From assembly GCA_020080175.1 (NCBI GenBank), contig JAGHQL010000109.1:1-64000 (forward strand): 64,000 nucleotides of DNA. Direction: 5' to 3'. The translations under genes and the position numbers were made by a program. Under the pieces are notes generated by a model. The model did no database searches. It was not told where the DNA came from and saw nothing but the letters and a program-made list of their open reading frames with translations. Below are positions 43,314-56,007 of the stretch, one piece after another; the first letter of the stretch is position 1; each line of letters begins with the position of its first letter. The stretch comes from Glutinoglossum americanum (lineage: Eukaryota > Ascomycota > Geoglossomycetes > Geoglossales > Geoglossaceae).

Positions 43314-46162
43314 CTATTCTACACCGCATCCTACTCCCCTCCTTCTACCAGCCAAAACCGCGCTAATACACTTCCCGACAGCCTGGAGATCCCCCAGCAT
43401 TGTGACATGCCCCCTTTCACTGCTTACTCTACCGCCTTTCACTATATTGTAGCCCTTTGGTAGCATAGCCTCTCTAGCAAGACACACCCCATCGCCGCTC
43501 GCAAATGACAGGTCATCATATGCATCTGCTCTCATTATGCCATCCCTATTCAAGACCTTTGCCCCGCACACAGTAGGCGTGGATTTGCCGTAAATGACCG
43601 CCAGAGGCGGATAGGCGTTATTACTACAGTGCTCGTGTCGGTAACGTAATTCACGTTTAAAGCGCAACGTCTCCTCGAGAGTACGGCGTAGATAGGCAAT
43701 AGCATCCTGACGGGGAATGGTAACGGTAGTCGACACCGAAATATTTGAGTTGTTACCCACGACAGCAGGATGGGGTTGGCTCCCCATCTGGGGGGCTAAA
43801 GTCAGATCCTTGCTAATATCCGCACGATGGGCCCCGTTTGTGACGTTGCCGTCCACCGTTTTGTGCTCATTCTTCATCATAGACCCACCAAGCCTTTCCG
43901 AGGCAGAATCTCTCCTGATCTTCAAGGATGATGGGAGGCTAGACAAACTTTCAGACATCGAGCCCACTAGACTCCCAATACTGCTGGCTGGGAAAACTAG
44001 TGGGGGTAGCGGTGGTGAAATGCAAGGTGAAAAGCGATGTTCTATCCACGATTCCACGTTAAAAAAGTCGACAGGATATTCCTCCTTTGTTCTTTTGTCA
44101 ATAAAGCATCTCCCATCTTCAGGCAGAAACACAAAGCTAGTCCGTATAGTGAAGTTCACCTGGGCTGTCAGGACCCTCGAGCTAAGCAACACATTATCCC
44201 CATTCCGGAGCGGGCCGAGAATATTGACACAAGACTGTGGGGTCCCGGCAAATATTACCCCTGAAAATAGTTCCGGGCGCTTGTTGACAGCATGTCTTGT
44301 AATGAGACCTCCGAGGCTGTGGGCGATAACTAGGGCACCTCTCTCTGAGGGAGGGAATCCGAGGGTATTTGACGGTAGATCCTCTATAAACCTGGTAAGC
44401 TTCTTGCTCAAGAGATGTGGGCTCAACCGCCAGTCGTATCCATAATCCCAAACTCTCAGACTTCCATTAAGTGCATTTTCACACTGCCGTAACCGTTTAA
44501 GGAGCCGACGGGAAATGTCAACAGGGCCAATATGCGTAAGCATGCCTTCGGGAACAATAGTATCCTCCATATTTTCCTCATCTTCAGGGTTAAGGCCAAC
44601 TTCAAGATCAACCCTACGCAAGTTTAATCCAACTTTAATAGGGATCCAGACACGGCGATGTGGAGGCTTTGCAGAACGGAGTCTGGAACCTAGAAATTGG
44701 ATAGTGTTAGTCCGGTATTGTGAGGGTTATCCTTGATTCCCTGAGAAAGCTACCTCTGTAGCCACCCATAACCACGACGTCGCCCGTCAGCTTATCCAGA
44801 GCATTCAGTAGCCTGCAATTCACAACATTACCGGACGAGCGCGGTATATCGGTCCCATTAGCCCGGGGGTCTGATGGTGCGTCTAGGAATCCCGACGATG
44901 CTGAATTCCCTTGCATCACGGCCAGCGATGGTGGTGCAAGCGACTTCCTTTTCTTGGCCGGCCCATCCACTTTCAAACCTCTCAAAAGTTTAGCGGACGA
45001 GGGCTTGTTGGGGAGTTTAGGTGTACTTACTAATGCTAATGCTAGGCAGGCTTGGGAGATTGAAATTCGAGTCCTGAAAGCTATCCCTAATGGCCTTAAA
45101 TCTCGAATTAACTTGGCTATGAATACTCTCAAACCTATTGTCATCGCCTAGTGAGGAGACTCTTGACATTGAAAGGCTGGGGTTGAGGGAATTGTCTGAC
45201 GTTGCACGGTGCAATTTCCTGGGTCCTTCTTGTGAGCCACGGTATAGGGGCGGAACACCCAAATGCTGGTCAAAAGTAACAGGGCTGGCGGTAGGTGTAG
45301 GCTGAGTCGACGGGCAGTTTGGAGGTTGAACCTCCACCCCCGCAGAAACTTCCACTCCCGGTTGCTGGTTCGGCTGTGGTTGGTTGTAAGTTTGACTGTC
45401 GAGTCCATTCGTAGATTCCCCGAGGGACGTCTTAGACTTCCTAAATATGGTCCGAGAACCGTCGTTGGTTAAGTTCACCTTTTGGGAGGAGAGAAAAGGC
45501 AATGGGGAATTGAGACTTGGGAAGCCGAGCGAGGATATATTTGGGCTTTTTGGTATCGACGGCAAAGAGAATGGGAAAAACTTCCTGCTTCCAGTAGGTC
45601 CAGAAGATGACCTAGGTCTTGTGCTCACAGCTGATCCTCGTAGAATACTCTTGCTAGTGTCTAACCTCTGGAACCGTTTGGTGGAAGGCTGCCATGGGGT
45701 TGGTAAGGACTCCTGTCGCTCCCCCCTAAGAGGATCCTGTATCTCTTTAGGCTCTGTAGCTATTGCTGTCTGCGACTCTCTGTTCGGTCCTCGCTCCGTA
45801 AACGGCCTAGTAGCAAACCCCTGGACCTCTTCTGAATCCTCACCAGATTGCCCTTCGTCATCCATATCATTTAAAGCCTCAGCCCTCTCAGCCGGGGACG
45901 TGAGTCGCGTATGCACATAGTCAATGCTAACTCCAATCACGGATTCTGCATCTTCTTCCGAAAAGTTATTGTAAAGATGCCGCTCCCCATTGTTGACAGA
46001 GGATTCCGAGTCCCCACCAATGGCAGAATCGGTACCTCGAGGCCGGGCTAGAATCGCTCCCGTCGAATGTCTTAACATGGAGTATTTAGGGGATGAGCCA
46101 TAGTTACTAGAGCCCACGAAAACACCCTCCTGTAGTGGTGCCATTGTAGATGTTGAGTTCAT
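43314..46162 (-). CDS. LCAT/lipase-like alpha/beta-hydrolase, conserved in Pezizomycotina
   Basis: Three exons, 46162-45031, 44978-44754 and 44689-43314, give 910 aa. The acceptor before 44978 was chosen because it alone keeps the frame and is preceded by a CTAAAC branch site. The N-terminal 400 residues are Ser/Pro-rich and probably disordered. The catalytic part starts near residue 430: VVVMGGYRGSRLRSAKPPHR, then VWIPIKVGLNLRRVDLEVGL, LRVWDYGYDWRLSPH, and ALVIAHSLGGLITRHAVN with the nucleophile serine near residue 575. AGTPQSCVNILGPLRNGD follows. The order resembles lecithin:cholesterol acyltransferase-type lipases; substrate unknown. A second acidic/basic linker (about 660-760) and a conserved C-terminal segment with FKRELRYRHEHC complete it. 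No signal peptide, so probably cytosolic or membrane-associated. Confidence 0.8.
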
Positions 46163-46638
46163 AATGGTCAGAAACGCCGAAAGAAAGTACTATGACGTCG
46201 ACACTTTGTGCCCAAGCTTCAGCTAACCCTATGTTGTCATCGTACCTACGTGATCACCGGCACTGTCTTGCCCAGTGCATTCACTCAAGGGCAATTCCCC
46301 CCATTTGCTGGCCATCTTTGTTAGTCTGAATGGGGCTTGCATGACTCTATTAGGGAACATTCGTTATGTATTTGTACATCTTGTTTGAATGCGCGTACAT
46401 AGAGTTACCAATGTGATACGATCACGTGCAATGGCTGGGATACAGTACTTAAACGTGATGGCTGACTCAGGCGACTGCGCCAGTCCTCAGCCGGTAAACG
46501 AAACGCGATCGATCTCTAAAGATCTTAGATGGCTACATAATATCTGGAACGCCAAGGATATGTCGTCCCGACAAGAGTCGGGCATAATTCGAAGTACTTC
46601 GTACACCCTGATGGTTACACAAGACAGCCAAAGACTGT
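46163..46638. other. intergenic region
   Basis: 476 bases holding the hydrolase promoter and the 3' side of the secreted-protein gene, both on the minus strand. Nothing else recognised. Confidence 0.5.
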
Positions 46639-47374
46639 TTACACACACAAAACCGCAGCCACCTTCGTATAAATCCCTATCACTCGATCGTTCACCGTTG
46701 TACCCACGCAGTTGGACAAGTAATTCATAGCCCCGGCCTGCCCGCCCGTTTGCACCGCACTCTTGATCGCCGCCGAGCACTTAGTGGTATAAAACCAACT
46801 CGCAGAGCCGAACGAGAATTCATTGGGCAGCACTAGTGCGAGGATGGCGACCTTAGTGGCGGTGTCGCCGAGTTGAGGTGCTTTGCTGAGGATATCGGCC
46901 ACTTGGCTCTTGAGTTGGGGGATCGATTCTGCGTATTCTTGGTTGAATTGGAACATCTGCATATTTCGTGCTATTTTTCGAAAAGGGTTAGAAACTGCTC
47001 TAGTTTGGGGGGAACATACAGCACAATAAAAACCAAAAAAACTTACTTCCTTGCCCCACATGGTTACGGTTGGTATTGAACTTGAAATCCCCCGATTCGG
47101 ACAACATCAAGGTGACCAGCGCCGCCTTCTCTGCCATAGTTGTGATGCCACTGTTCGCAAACGCATCATTGATGAAAGGAGCTGCCTGAGCAGCTGTTGC
47201 GCACTCATTTGGGAACTCCGCACCGTCGCAGGACGCCGAGTCAGGCGCAATTTGGGCGAGTTGCTGGGCAGTGATATCTCTACTTGCTGACCGTTGCTGC
47301 GGCAGCGCAAGGACCGGAGAACTCAGAAGGAGCAGCGCCGCTGCTACCTTGGCGGAAGGACCGAAGAAATACAT
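46639..47374 (-). CDS. conserved secreted protein of ascomycetes, unknown function
   Basis: Two exons, 47374-47047 and 46970-46639, give 219 aa. The start MYFFGPSAKVAAALLLLSS is a signal peptide, with a likely cut after VLA. The mature part has CDGAEFPNECATAAQAAPF, AEKAALVTLMLSESGDFKFN, NHVGQGTRNMQMFQFNQEYA (completed across the junction) and LALVLPNEFSFGSASWFYTTKC. I recall this motif set from uncharacterised secreted proteins in many ascomycetes. The repeated Ala/Leu helices with a Glu in LMLSESGDF recall the layout of lysozyme-like or chitosanase folds, but that is only an impression. Four cysteines could form two disulphides. Weak point: none in the splice model; the biochemical role is open. 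Confidence 0.8.
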
Positions 47375-49530
47375 TTTTGTACGGAAAGAAGCCTCTCTGT
47401 CTAATCTCAAAAAGAGCGTACGGCCAAACCCCTACAAAACGACTGAGGTAGAAGAGAATAGATACAAGGTCCGGAAGGGTAAATTGTATGTATATATATT
47501 CTCACTAACCGGTAGTGAGTGCGGACCGCAAGCTGAGGGAGTGTGGTAGAGGTTTGAAATCCAAAGGAGCGCTTGGTAATGAAAGAAGGACTATGTTCTC
47601 TGTACATATATTGGCCCGATCTTCTCCTTTCACCCTCAAGCCGCGGCCCAAACCGAGTCCTAAGGCTTACTCAGACACCAACTCATTCCTTATCTGGGAC
47701 GACAGTGAACTTTGAGAATAGCCTTCCCCCACCTCCCCACCACGGGAACGTACATATGTCAGAGACGTGGGCGTCGCGGAGCGGTGAAGGGGCCATCCGT
47801 ACGCACAATTGGCCCGAATCGAAAGTGAAGGATGAAAAAAAAAAAGCCTCTAGCGTGGTGCCGAAGACCCAGGCGCGAAGAATTTGTAGACGTCACGTCC
47901 CTTCCCCTGCGTTACAACCAGTCGGGTTCAAGGATTCGCGCTTGGGGAGAAAGGCTGTTGGGGAAAGGGCGAGCGGATACGGTGGTGTCGAGATCCACGG
48001 CTCGCTCGGTAAGAGGCCGGGGATAGGGGCTACGTTTCATATTCTCGTGCACTTTCCCGAATCACTAGAAAAATCCAACAGCACGACTATTAATCCTGAT
48101 ACGTACCAGTGGTCAACATCACCCTTACTACCGGTCGCATTTACCGCAAATGGGGTATGGCCGACTAATTGGCCCCGGCGGATAAACATCAACAGCTTAA
48201 TTGACGATTACCTGACAGTTTCGTTGTCACGCTGTACCTCCTCCCATTATGGGTGCACATAAAGGCCTTGATTAAGAAAGAGTTATGTGACGCTGAGCCA
48301 CCTAATTCTGCCGCGACAGCAGTCTGGATATTTCCGTGCTAAAATAATAGGTGTCCCAACCCTACCTCTCACCGAGTAACTCGGCCCCAAAATAATAAAA
48401 TAAAAATATCTGACAGTAGAGTATTTCATCTATTTTGTGCATAAAGAGCCCCTTATTCTCTATGCAAACACTTCCATGCTGGGAAAAAGGTCAATTCGTT
48501 AATCGAAACTCAACATATATGAGCATTATAACTTGCAACCGCCACCTATTTTCTAAATCGGCTACCGGTAACCAAGGCGGAATGGAGAGATGAATAGCGA
48601 GCGGTGAGCATGCTTCATGACATACCTAGATAAATTACATCTTTTATTACTGCAAGCGAGTTTGGAGTCTCCTCTGGCGAGAGCTCGGGGAAAAATCTCC
48701 ATGGCCGATGAGATGAAGTCATACAGCGGCATTAGTGGCGATGACTCGATGCCAGTATCAGTCTAGCCTTGACGGAGCTCAGTATTGCATAGGGGTAGAG
48801 GCTATGGTTCGGCTTCGAATGCCCAGCCACGCAATCACTCATGTGCATATACTGAGTGCATGAGAACTCGCTAGACCAAACATTATCCTCACGAACTATC
48901 ATCTATTCATGTTGTATCGTCCATCATAAATCCATGAAAAGACATTATCAACAGAAGAAAAAAGTAGTCTCTTTCCATTTGTCGGGGGAGTCCCGATTAA
49001 GATAAAGAGAAGAAAAGCAAGTTATACACCGCCATCACCATCATCTCGGACGACGACAAATCGAAGTGTGGGGGCATCTGATTGATGAGAGGTGATGATG
49101 CCTCCGTATTAGGGGGTGCAAAGAGGGAGAATTGTACCCTCCTCAGCGGCGATTGAAAAGCTCTTTAATGGGAAACATGAGGGTATCTCCACGCAGAAAC
49201 CAGAAACTTCGCAGACAAGAAAGCGGTTATAGAGGATGCATCAACGAAATGGGTTTTTGCAGAAACAGAGCATCCGCACAGAGGGGCAACGGGATCTCTC
49301 CTGGGATAGAACACGCAGATTCCGCCTTAGTGACGAGAATAGATTCCAGAGAATTTGAAAAGGTCATAGTTATACCTGGGTATGCGTCGATGATTCCGTA
49401 TATAGCACCTCTTAGACCGATTGAAGGATAGAAAATTCCACCATAACGTTTGCCTATATTCATCAAGGAGACCACGGCAGAGAGTCTGTTGATGAAGAGA
49501 AACGCAATAGGCTTATCGTACATGACCTCA
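47375..49530. other. intergenic region, no gene recognised
   Basis: About 2.1 kb. A 229-codon plus-strand open frame (47573-48262) begins without an ATG and has no family signature. The part around 48340-48520 is A/T-rich. I found no RNA gene or terminal repeats. Confidence 0.4.
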
Positions 49531-52322
49531 CTATCGCCGGTTTGACTTGCTGGTTTTGTGTGCCAGAGGCGACGAGGGTAGACCAATGTTGGCCCTTCTG
49601 GTCGCTCGAACGCGGCCCCCTCTTGTGACAGGTGTTTGACCGATGCAATAGCTGCACACGTACACACTTGGAAGGGTTTTTTCTTTTAGGCCGACGCACT
49701 TAGCGTGGAGCCACTTGTTGCAAGAATCACTATTGGTCGTTAAGGGTCTGCTTGCCTAGGCTACGGAGAAGAGAAATGACTTACCACAAGATCATCAAGC
49801 CCTCAAAATCAGCCGAGTGGCAAACACACCTCGTTTCGCCCGTATCTCTGCGATCACGATCAGTACTGGGAGTTGCGATGTCAGGGTCTGTGACGGTTGT
49901 TGGTGAAATGTTGAGAGTATCGTTATAGGTGTCGTTTGGTCGGCGCCGAGAGGAAGCTTCTTGACGCAGTATGGAGCTCGGCGAAGGAAATATCGCACGG
50001 TCTCTCAAGGTCTTCTTGTTCAGCGGTGGGTGCGATGCTGCTTCTATACTAGATGTTAACTTTGATGAATCTATTATGCCGGTCAAGAGAACAAACCTTC
50101 AGCCCGCATCTGCTGCTTCTGTTTGATGAGTTGCCGGATGGCATGCTGTGCGGTCCCGTTATCGTACTCTTCGTCCGCCTCAAGTACAGTTTCGGCCTCG
50201 CTCGCAGCTTCCTTGTCTCGAAGTGGCTGAAAGGCGAATGATTCAACCCCATGCAATTTCGAGCTTCCAAAGCTGCTGTTGCTCTGCCTCCTGGAATTAG
50301 CAGTACGGTCCTTGTTCGACCCACTGGAAAACTGCGACGCTCCTTTTGTCGGCGAAGGAAGTCTAGAGCTAAACTCTGACGGAGCATACAGACTCCTATT
50401 CTCAGATCTTGACCCTGAAGATAGGAGAGTGCCAGTGTTGGAGTATCCGTTTGGCCGAATTAGGGGAGCAGTATTGAACCTAGCCAACTTTGGTCGCTCA
50501 CTTCGTCCGATAGGAAAGGCAAAGGATGACTTGCGACTAATTATATCTGGAATGTCGCTGTCTGTGGAGGTATCACTCTCGGTGTCACCTTCCTCATGTT
50601 CCATTCCTGGGACTACATCCGTTTCCCATTCAGACTCCTCGACAACCAGCTTTGCTTCCGCCTTTGCATGACCACTGTCATCGATTGTAAATGAGATCGT
50701 TGTGCGCGACTGAGGCTGTCTCTTCTCCGGAATGGAACTCATTGCGACTTGCCGTCCGACGCTCTTTAAAGGCGAGCTGCGACGTTCAGGCGCGATATTT
50801 TCGTCGTTGATGGGCCCGCGGGCGTTGATGACTGAAGGCTGTCCTGGCCTCTTAGCTCTATTCGAATTGCTAATGACGCTTTCGCTCACGCTTCGCTTTA
50901 AGCCTGGGTGTTGAATTCGTTCAATAGACGGGTTTGATGAACTAGCGCCGCTTAGGCCGTGAACATTTATCAGTTTTTGCTGACGAGCTTTGCGCGCGTT
51001 TTCAAATTCTCGTTCCCTCTCGAGTTCCTGGGTTTGATGGTGGTATGGCTGCATCTTGGAGGATTCTGACCTGCTAGGCTCGGCGTGATAGCCAGGGTCA
51101 GACTGGGTAGGGAAGCTGAAGATGAGGTTAGGGTTGACTGCGCCCTCAGAGATCGCCGGCATGTAAGTGTACGAGTCAGGTGAGGTGTAAGAAAGTGAGA
51201 CCTGTGAAAATTCAAATGCCGATGAGTCTGGGAAACTCTCAGAATTTGACACTAGGCTTCGAGATAAACGGTTGTCCGACAAAAACGAGAAACCAGTAGC
51301 ACTAGGTAGGTCGCCGAGAGTCCGTGTGTTTTGCTCGCCGAGTCCCCAGCCCAAATTCTGATCTGACCCATGAGCAGTACTCTGACCGACTAAACCATGT
51401 TCGCCGGCTGCGAAACCGACTCCTACGCCGCTGACTTCTGAGCCTGGGTCCCAGAAGAGCTTGTGAGGAAAGGGTGGTGCGCCGACAGGCGCCGACAATG
51501 GATATCCATACATGTCCAGTACCTGGGACGAAGCTTCCGGATTTTGGAACGCTTGGTGCAGATCTCTAGACTCCTGTTGGGCTGAGCCATATCCATCTAA
51601 AGGGCTAGTGTCTAGAAGGGGAGTCCTCTTGTATTCGTGTGCACCACCAGATGCACCCTTGTTAGTTTGAAGTCGTGTTTTGCTTGCTTTCCTCCTTACG
51701 GATCTCTCATTCATTGTGCGGGATGGAGGAGGTGTTTGAATTGATCCCGCAGAATTCACGGCCTGGTCTGTGTCGAAGAAATTACCAAACTTTGATGGCG
51801 TTAGTTGCCGAGAAGGCTTGGTAGGTGATGGAGTGGGTGAGGATGCTAGGTGGCTAGGGTGTTTAACGGATGGCACGGGGCGATTAGAAATTTCGGAATG
51901 TTGGTGGTTACTAGAGACCAGCCCAATACTCGAATTTTCTGGATCAGATGGATGTCTCTTGTGGCTCGCGGAGCTCGAAGGGCGGTGACTGCTATCAGGG
52001 GAGGGAGCAAGTGCCTGATGGAAAGACTGGTGTTGTTGAAGAGGACTTTGGAAAAACGTTCTTAGGTATTCTTGATGTTGTGTGCTTTCCCACTTGATTT
52101 GGGAATCAAATCCTGTAACTTCAGGGCTTTCTGGGAAATGCGGCGTGCTGCTAAAACTTGGGCCGGTTGCGGATGTTGGAGTAGGTATGGGTGTAGGAGG
52201 TTGTGCGTTAGGATTGGCAAAGCTAAGGACCGAAGAAATGAAGTGTCAGCGGGGCTCTCGCCATCTTCTTTGGAGGATCCAATCTGGTTTGCATACCCAT
52301 ATACCTGGCCTTCCCAATTCAT
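49531..52322 (-). CDS. PHD-finger protein with long disordered N-terminal region
   Basis: Four exons, 52322-52297, 52222-50097, 50043-49785 and 49729-49531, give 869 aa. The 26-nt first exon encodes MNWEGQVYG; its intron (GTATGC donor, CTGAC branch, CTTAG acceptor) is needed to enter the frame FANPNAQPPTPIPTPTS. Residues about 10-770 are Ser/Pro/Gln-rich with no fold I know, but IKWESTQHQEYLRTFFQSPL near residue 55 looks conserved. A single PHD finger (C4HC3) spans about residues 785-832: TRCVCHSADFEG, LMILCDSCNKWLHAKCVG (across the last junction) and VYVCSYC. PHD fingers read histone H3 tails, so a nuclear chromatin role is likely; the complex it belongs to is unknown. It ends in a basic tail. 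Confidence 0.85.
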
Positions 52323-55300
52323 AGCAGTTGACTGAACGACTATTCACGGAGAGCTGGCCGCTATGTCCTTTGTGAGCCAACCTAACTTTACCCTATACTC
52401 TTCCGTTCTCCATATGCAAGCTCTGATAGTAGACATACAATTCCCACAATGCTGTTTATTCGGCGTGAAATGGTCACACAAGTCGTTTGTTGAATTCCAG
52501 AGTACAGAGTCGTAAATTCATCAACGGTCGTTAAGGGGGTGGAACGGTCATCCTGTAGTTGTATATTCGTTAGATAATAGAGGTCATCACAAGGTAGGCT
52601 CTGCTAAGGACTTTACAACTAGAATCTCAAAAACCATAACGGTTGTAGTTCCGGTCCAAAGAATTTTGATCTGCTTCAGACGCTTCAGACACCAGCAAAA
52701 CGTTCCACTTACCGGATCAGAACTTTGTTTGATATCCCTTCTGCAGCGTGCCGTAGTCTCCGTTTTTCTATGTGTCACAGGGCTCAAACCGACCTCCGTC
52801 TACTCTATAGACCTAGTTTAGGCGAGAGTAGAAGTCGCTGTGGTAAAGGATGCCACTAGCAAGACAGTGATCCTCCCAAAACCACGGATTTATACAATCC
52901 TGTGTTCCCAAGTAGGAGGTAGGGCTGTCTTCCAGGTGACAAACAAGTGTTGGAGGTTCAGGGCACAGCTTCTGCGTCAAAAGAAACAATAGTCCGAAAA
53001 AGCTTTTGGGTTCACAGGAGTGCCCAAAAGGGGAAAATGAAAATCGTGGGCCTCGTAAATTCGTAACTACGCTGAACGCTCTTCGCCCAGGATCCGCTGG
53101 TGATGGTGGCCCAAGGGAAGACCATACAAATTGGAACCGGATTTACGTTGACGATACAGGAATGGACCAGATTCCTAGCCGACTTCGAATGGGCCGTGCT
53201 TATGCTTAGGCCAAGGCGTTTCTCATGGAGTATAACTTTTAAAACGACGAAGGACAATTCTCGCACCGGTAACTCGGTAATGGTACGCCCTAGGTATGGG
53301 TCTTGAGAATAGCCTGGAGAGGGATCAGGGCCGTAACGGGCATGACAGAGCGACGACGATCTAGTCAGGGCCAGGAAAGGGAGTACGGAATTTTCTCGGA
53401 CATCTCCACAAATTGATTGCGCACTTGCTACGTTCGCACTAGGACGCATCCATATTCACACAATAATAGTACACGTACTGATGCGATCGACGTCAAGCCG
53501 GCTCGACTGGACTCTGCTATTTCTCGGGCCTTGATTCATAACTTGGTCTCTGACAGAAATCTCCCATTAAACCATCGCTAATGCAACCCCTCGTTCAGAA
53601 GAGGTCGCATACGCAGCCACTAATAACTCATCGCTGACCATTATTGGCCCTGCCAACAATCAATCTTGGGGCGGCGCTAATCTCTGATCTCGAATTCTGA
53701 TCGGATTTACGCCATGGGAGAATCCTGTCAGGGGCGGAATTTGCCACTTTCGGAAGATCGAAGGAAGCTGAGAGCATTCGTATAAAGACAACTCAGACTC
53801 CACAATATTTCTTTTGAACCTTCCACCTCAGAACGTCATGAAATTGTTCAATCCAATCATCTCTACTCCGGCCTGTGTCACTAGAGGTCTCTCGCTTGAC
53901 TTCGCTACGCTAAAGCATGACTCTATTCGCTGGTCCCTAGATTCTCCTGTAAGGTACCGTCGGTCCGTGATCGGGACTAGGTCATGCAATTTTCCCAACT
54001 TTCCAACGGCTTGTACGAGGAGGAGTTCAGCCAGGATTACTACTCACTGTATAGGCTGTGACAACGCTTCCAAACACTCCGCTGTCCTGGTAGCTGGATG
54101 GGTAGAGCACTATATTCTTACTTGCGGACCCAGCAGAATTTAATCTTGGGTTTGCATAGGCGCCACCGTACCCAGTTGTTCAACGATACCCGTGCTGTCA
54201 ATACCCGTCCCGCGCGTTTAATCTCGGGGCATTAACCCTTCTCCGTCCCCTACTGCTAGGAAGTTCTCCAGGCAATCGGGACACGACTGAAACTTCACAG
54301 CGATATCAATGCCAGTCATGAATGTTCTCATCAATTGCCAAAGTCCCCGCTGGCTGAGATTTGCTTACAAGCGCTTTAGCGAGATATTGCAAGATTTCGG
54401 AGGCTTGACCAGGACCGATGACTGGCCAGCGACCCCCAACCATTGAAAGTGACTTTATGGACGCTATATTTGGGGGTTGCCAGCGTGGCAGGGCTGAGAC
54501 GGCATGGTATCACCTGCATGTGCCACACTTGCAAAAGATACAATCTTGTTCGACGGCCACTGGAATAGCACAAACTAGCACAACATAGTGCCGAAGTGTA
54601 GATGTTTGACTGGAGAACTAGCCCCTGTTGCGTATGAATACAGCAAGTTTGAACACACCTAATCCTCATGCTCATGACCTGCCCAGGAAAATACTTCTTA
54701 TCAGGGCTTCCACATGCAACAAACTTCGGCTCTTCTCGTCCAAATACCACCGGTGCCTGGACCCCATATGGAACATTAACTCTATCGGCAAATAGCCAAT
54801 CACGCACGTTGAGGCTACTATTCAGTCAGCCACAGACATGCGAAGAGCAAGGATATTTCTGCGATGCATGCCCCCAGAGCGATCTTGCCCATGTGAGCCT
54901 CACATCTGTGGCGTTGGTGTTTCGGAGTTGTCTTGGAATGCACAATGGTTGGACAGAGAACGCCCTGCTATCTAACCTTACTATGTACAAAATACGCATG
55001 AGTGTGCTGTACGCAAAACTGTACAGCACATATACGAGGTGTCTTTGACCATCCATCAGGCCATTTCAGCGCCACCGAAATATAGATTCCTTTTGCAGTG
55101 CTGTTCACCGTGCCGCATGTGCAGGATCCTTCCCCGTAAGCAAGATCAAATGGTTGGAAGATGATACGGCTGAATGGGCATCCGCAATTCTGGTGGGGTT
55201 CGTGCGCAGGCGGAAGCAAGACTTAATTTACTGTGTATCCTGGCCGCATAACTCGGTATCCTATCTCCGGGAACTCTGTTTCCCATTCGAGACTCCAATG

Positions 55301-56007
55301 CTTTTTTACATCATCAGCCAAGGAAAAATCAGTCCCTTCCTCGGCGATGTGCACCAGGAAGCCCCTCATCAGTATTATGTAGGTAATGATGAGGCGCCGG
55401 GCGGGAAGTTCATCTCGAGCTGTTTCGCTTATGTGACTGGAGCTAATACCATTGTCTGTAATGCGTAATGCGTTCAACATATATTCGACAGCTCTTTCGC
55501 CTAGAACTAACTAATAAGAACAGAAGGATAAACTCTCGGGTTTGGCCTGAGCTGTGGTGGGCTCCATACCACCGGCTTTTCCTTAGTGCATCAGCCAGCT
55601 CCCGACGGCCAACAAAAGGATCCTTGGATATCGTCAATTCGAGGTATGGTCAGCTCGATCGCGCCGATAGGAGTTTGAGAACGAACTCTAGGTATCCGCC
55701 GAATGATGGTTCAACCGAACGCATATGGTTTAGCATGGACACGTTAGACGTGCGTCTTCTAGACTTTTCTAGTTGTTAGCATGTGCCGAATCCCAGCAAT
55801 CGCGGCCGAGTGTATGTTCTACCATAGTGTATGTGTAGCGTTGTGAGAGGAATTCATGCGGTCAACCATTCTGAAACATACCATTTGTGCCAGCGTCTTC
55901 CGCTGCTAACTTACTTCGCTAGGGTGTACCGACATTCTTTCAAAACGACTCTGTCCCAGGTTCTCGGGAGAAGAAAATGATGCTTAATGGAAAGCCTGGC
56001 GGATGTC
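52323..56007. other. gene-poor region
   Basis: About 3.7 kb without a recognised gene. It holds the promoter of the PHD gene on its left. Minus-strand open stretches between about 54376 and 55640 include cysteine-containing segments, but they change frame and show no known motif; they may be chance or a dead gene. No transposon ends, RNA genes or tandem repeats seen. Confidence 0.4.

Noticed and set aside
43717-44445. 242-codon plus-strand frame
   Set aside because: Antisense to the catalytic domain of the LCAT-like hydrolase, whose motifs are clear.
47573-48262. 229-codon plus-strand frame
   Set aside because: No ATG at its head, poor composition, no family motif; likely chance in an intergenic region.
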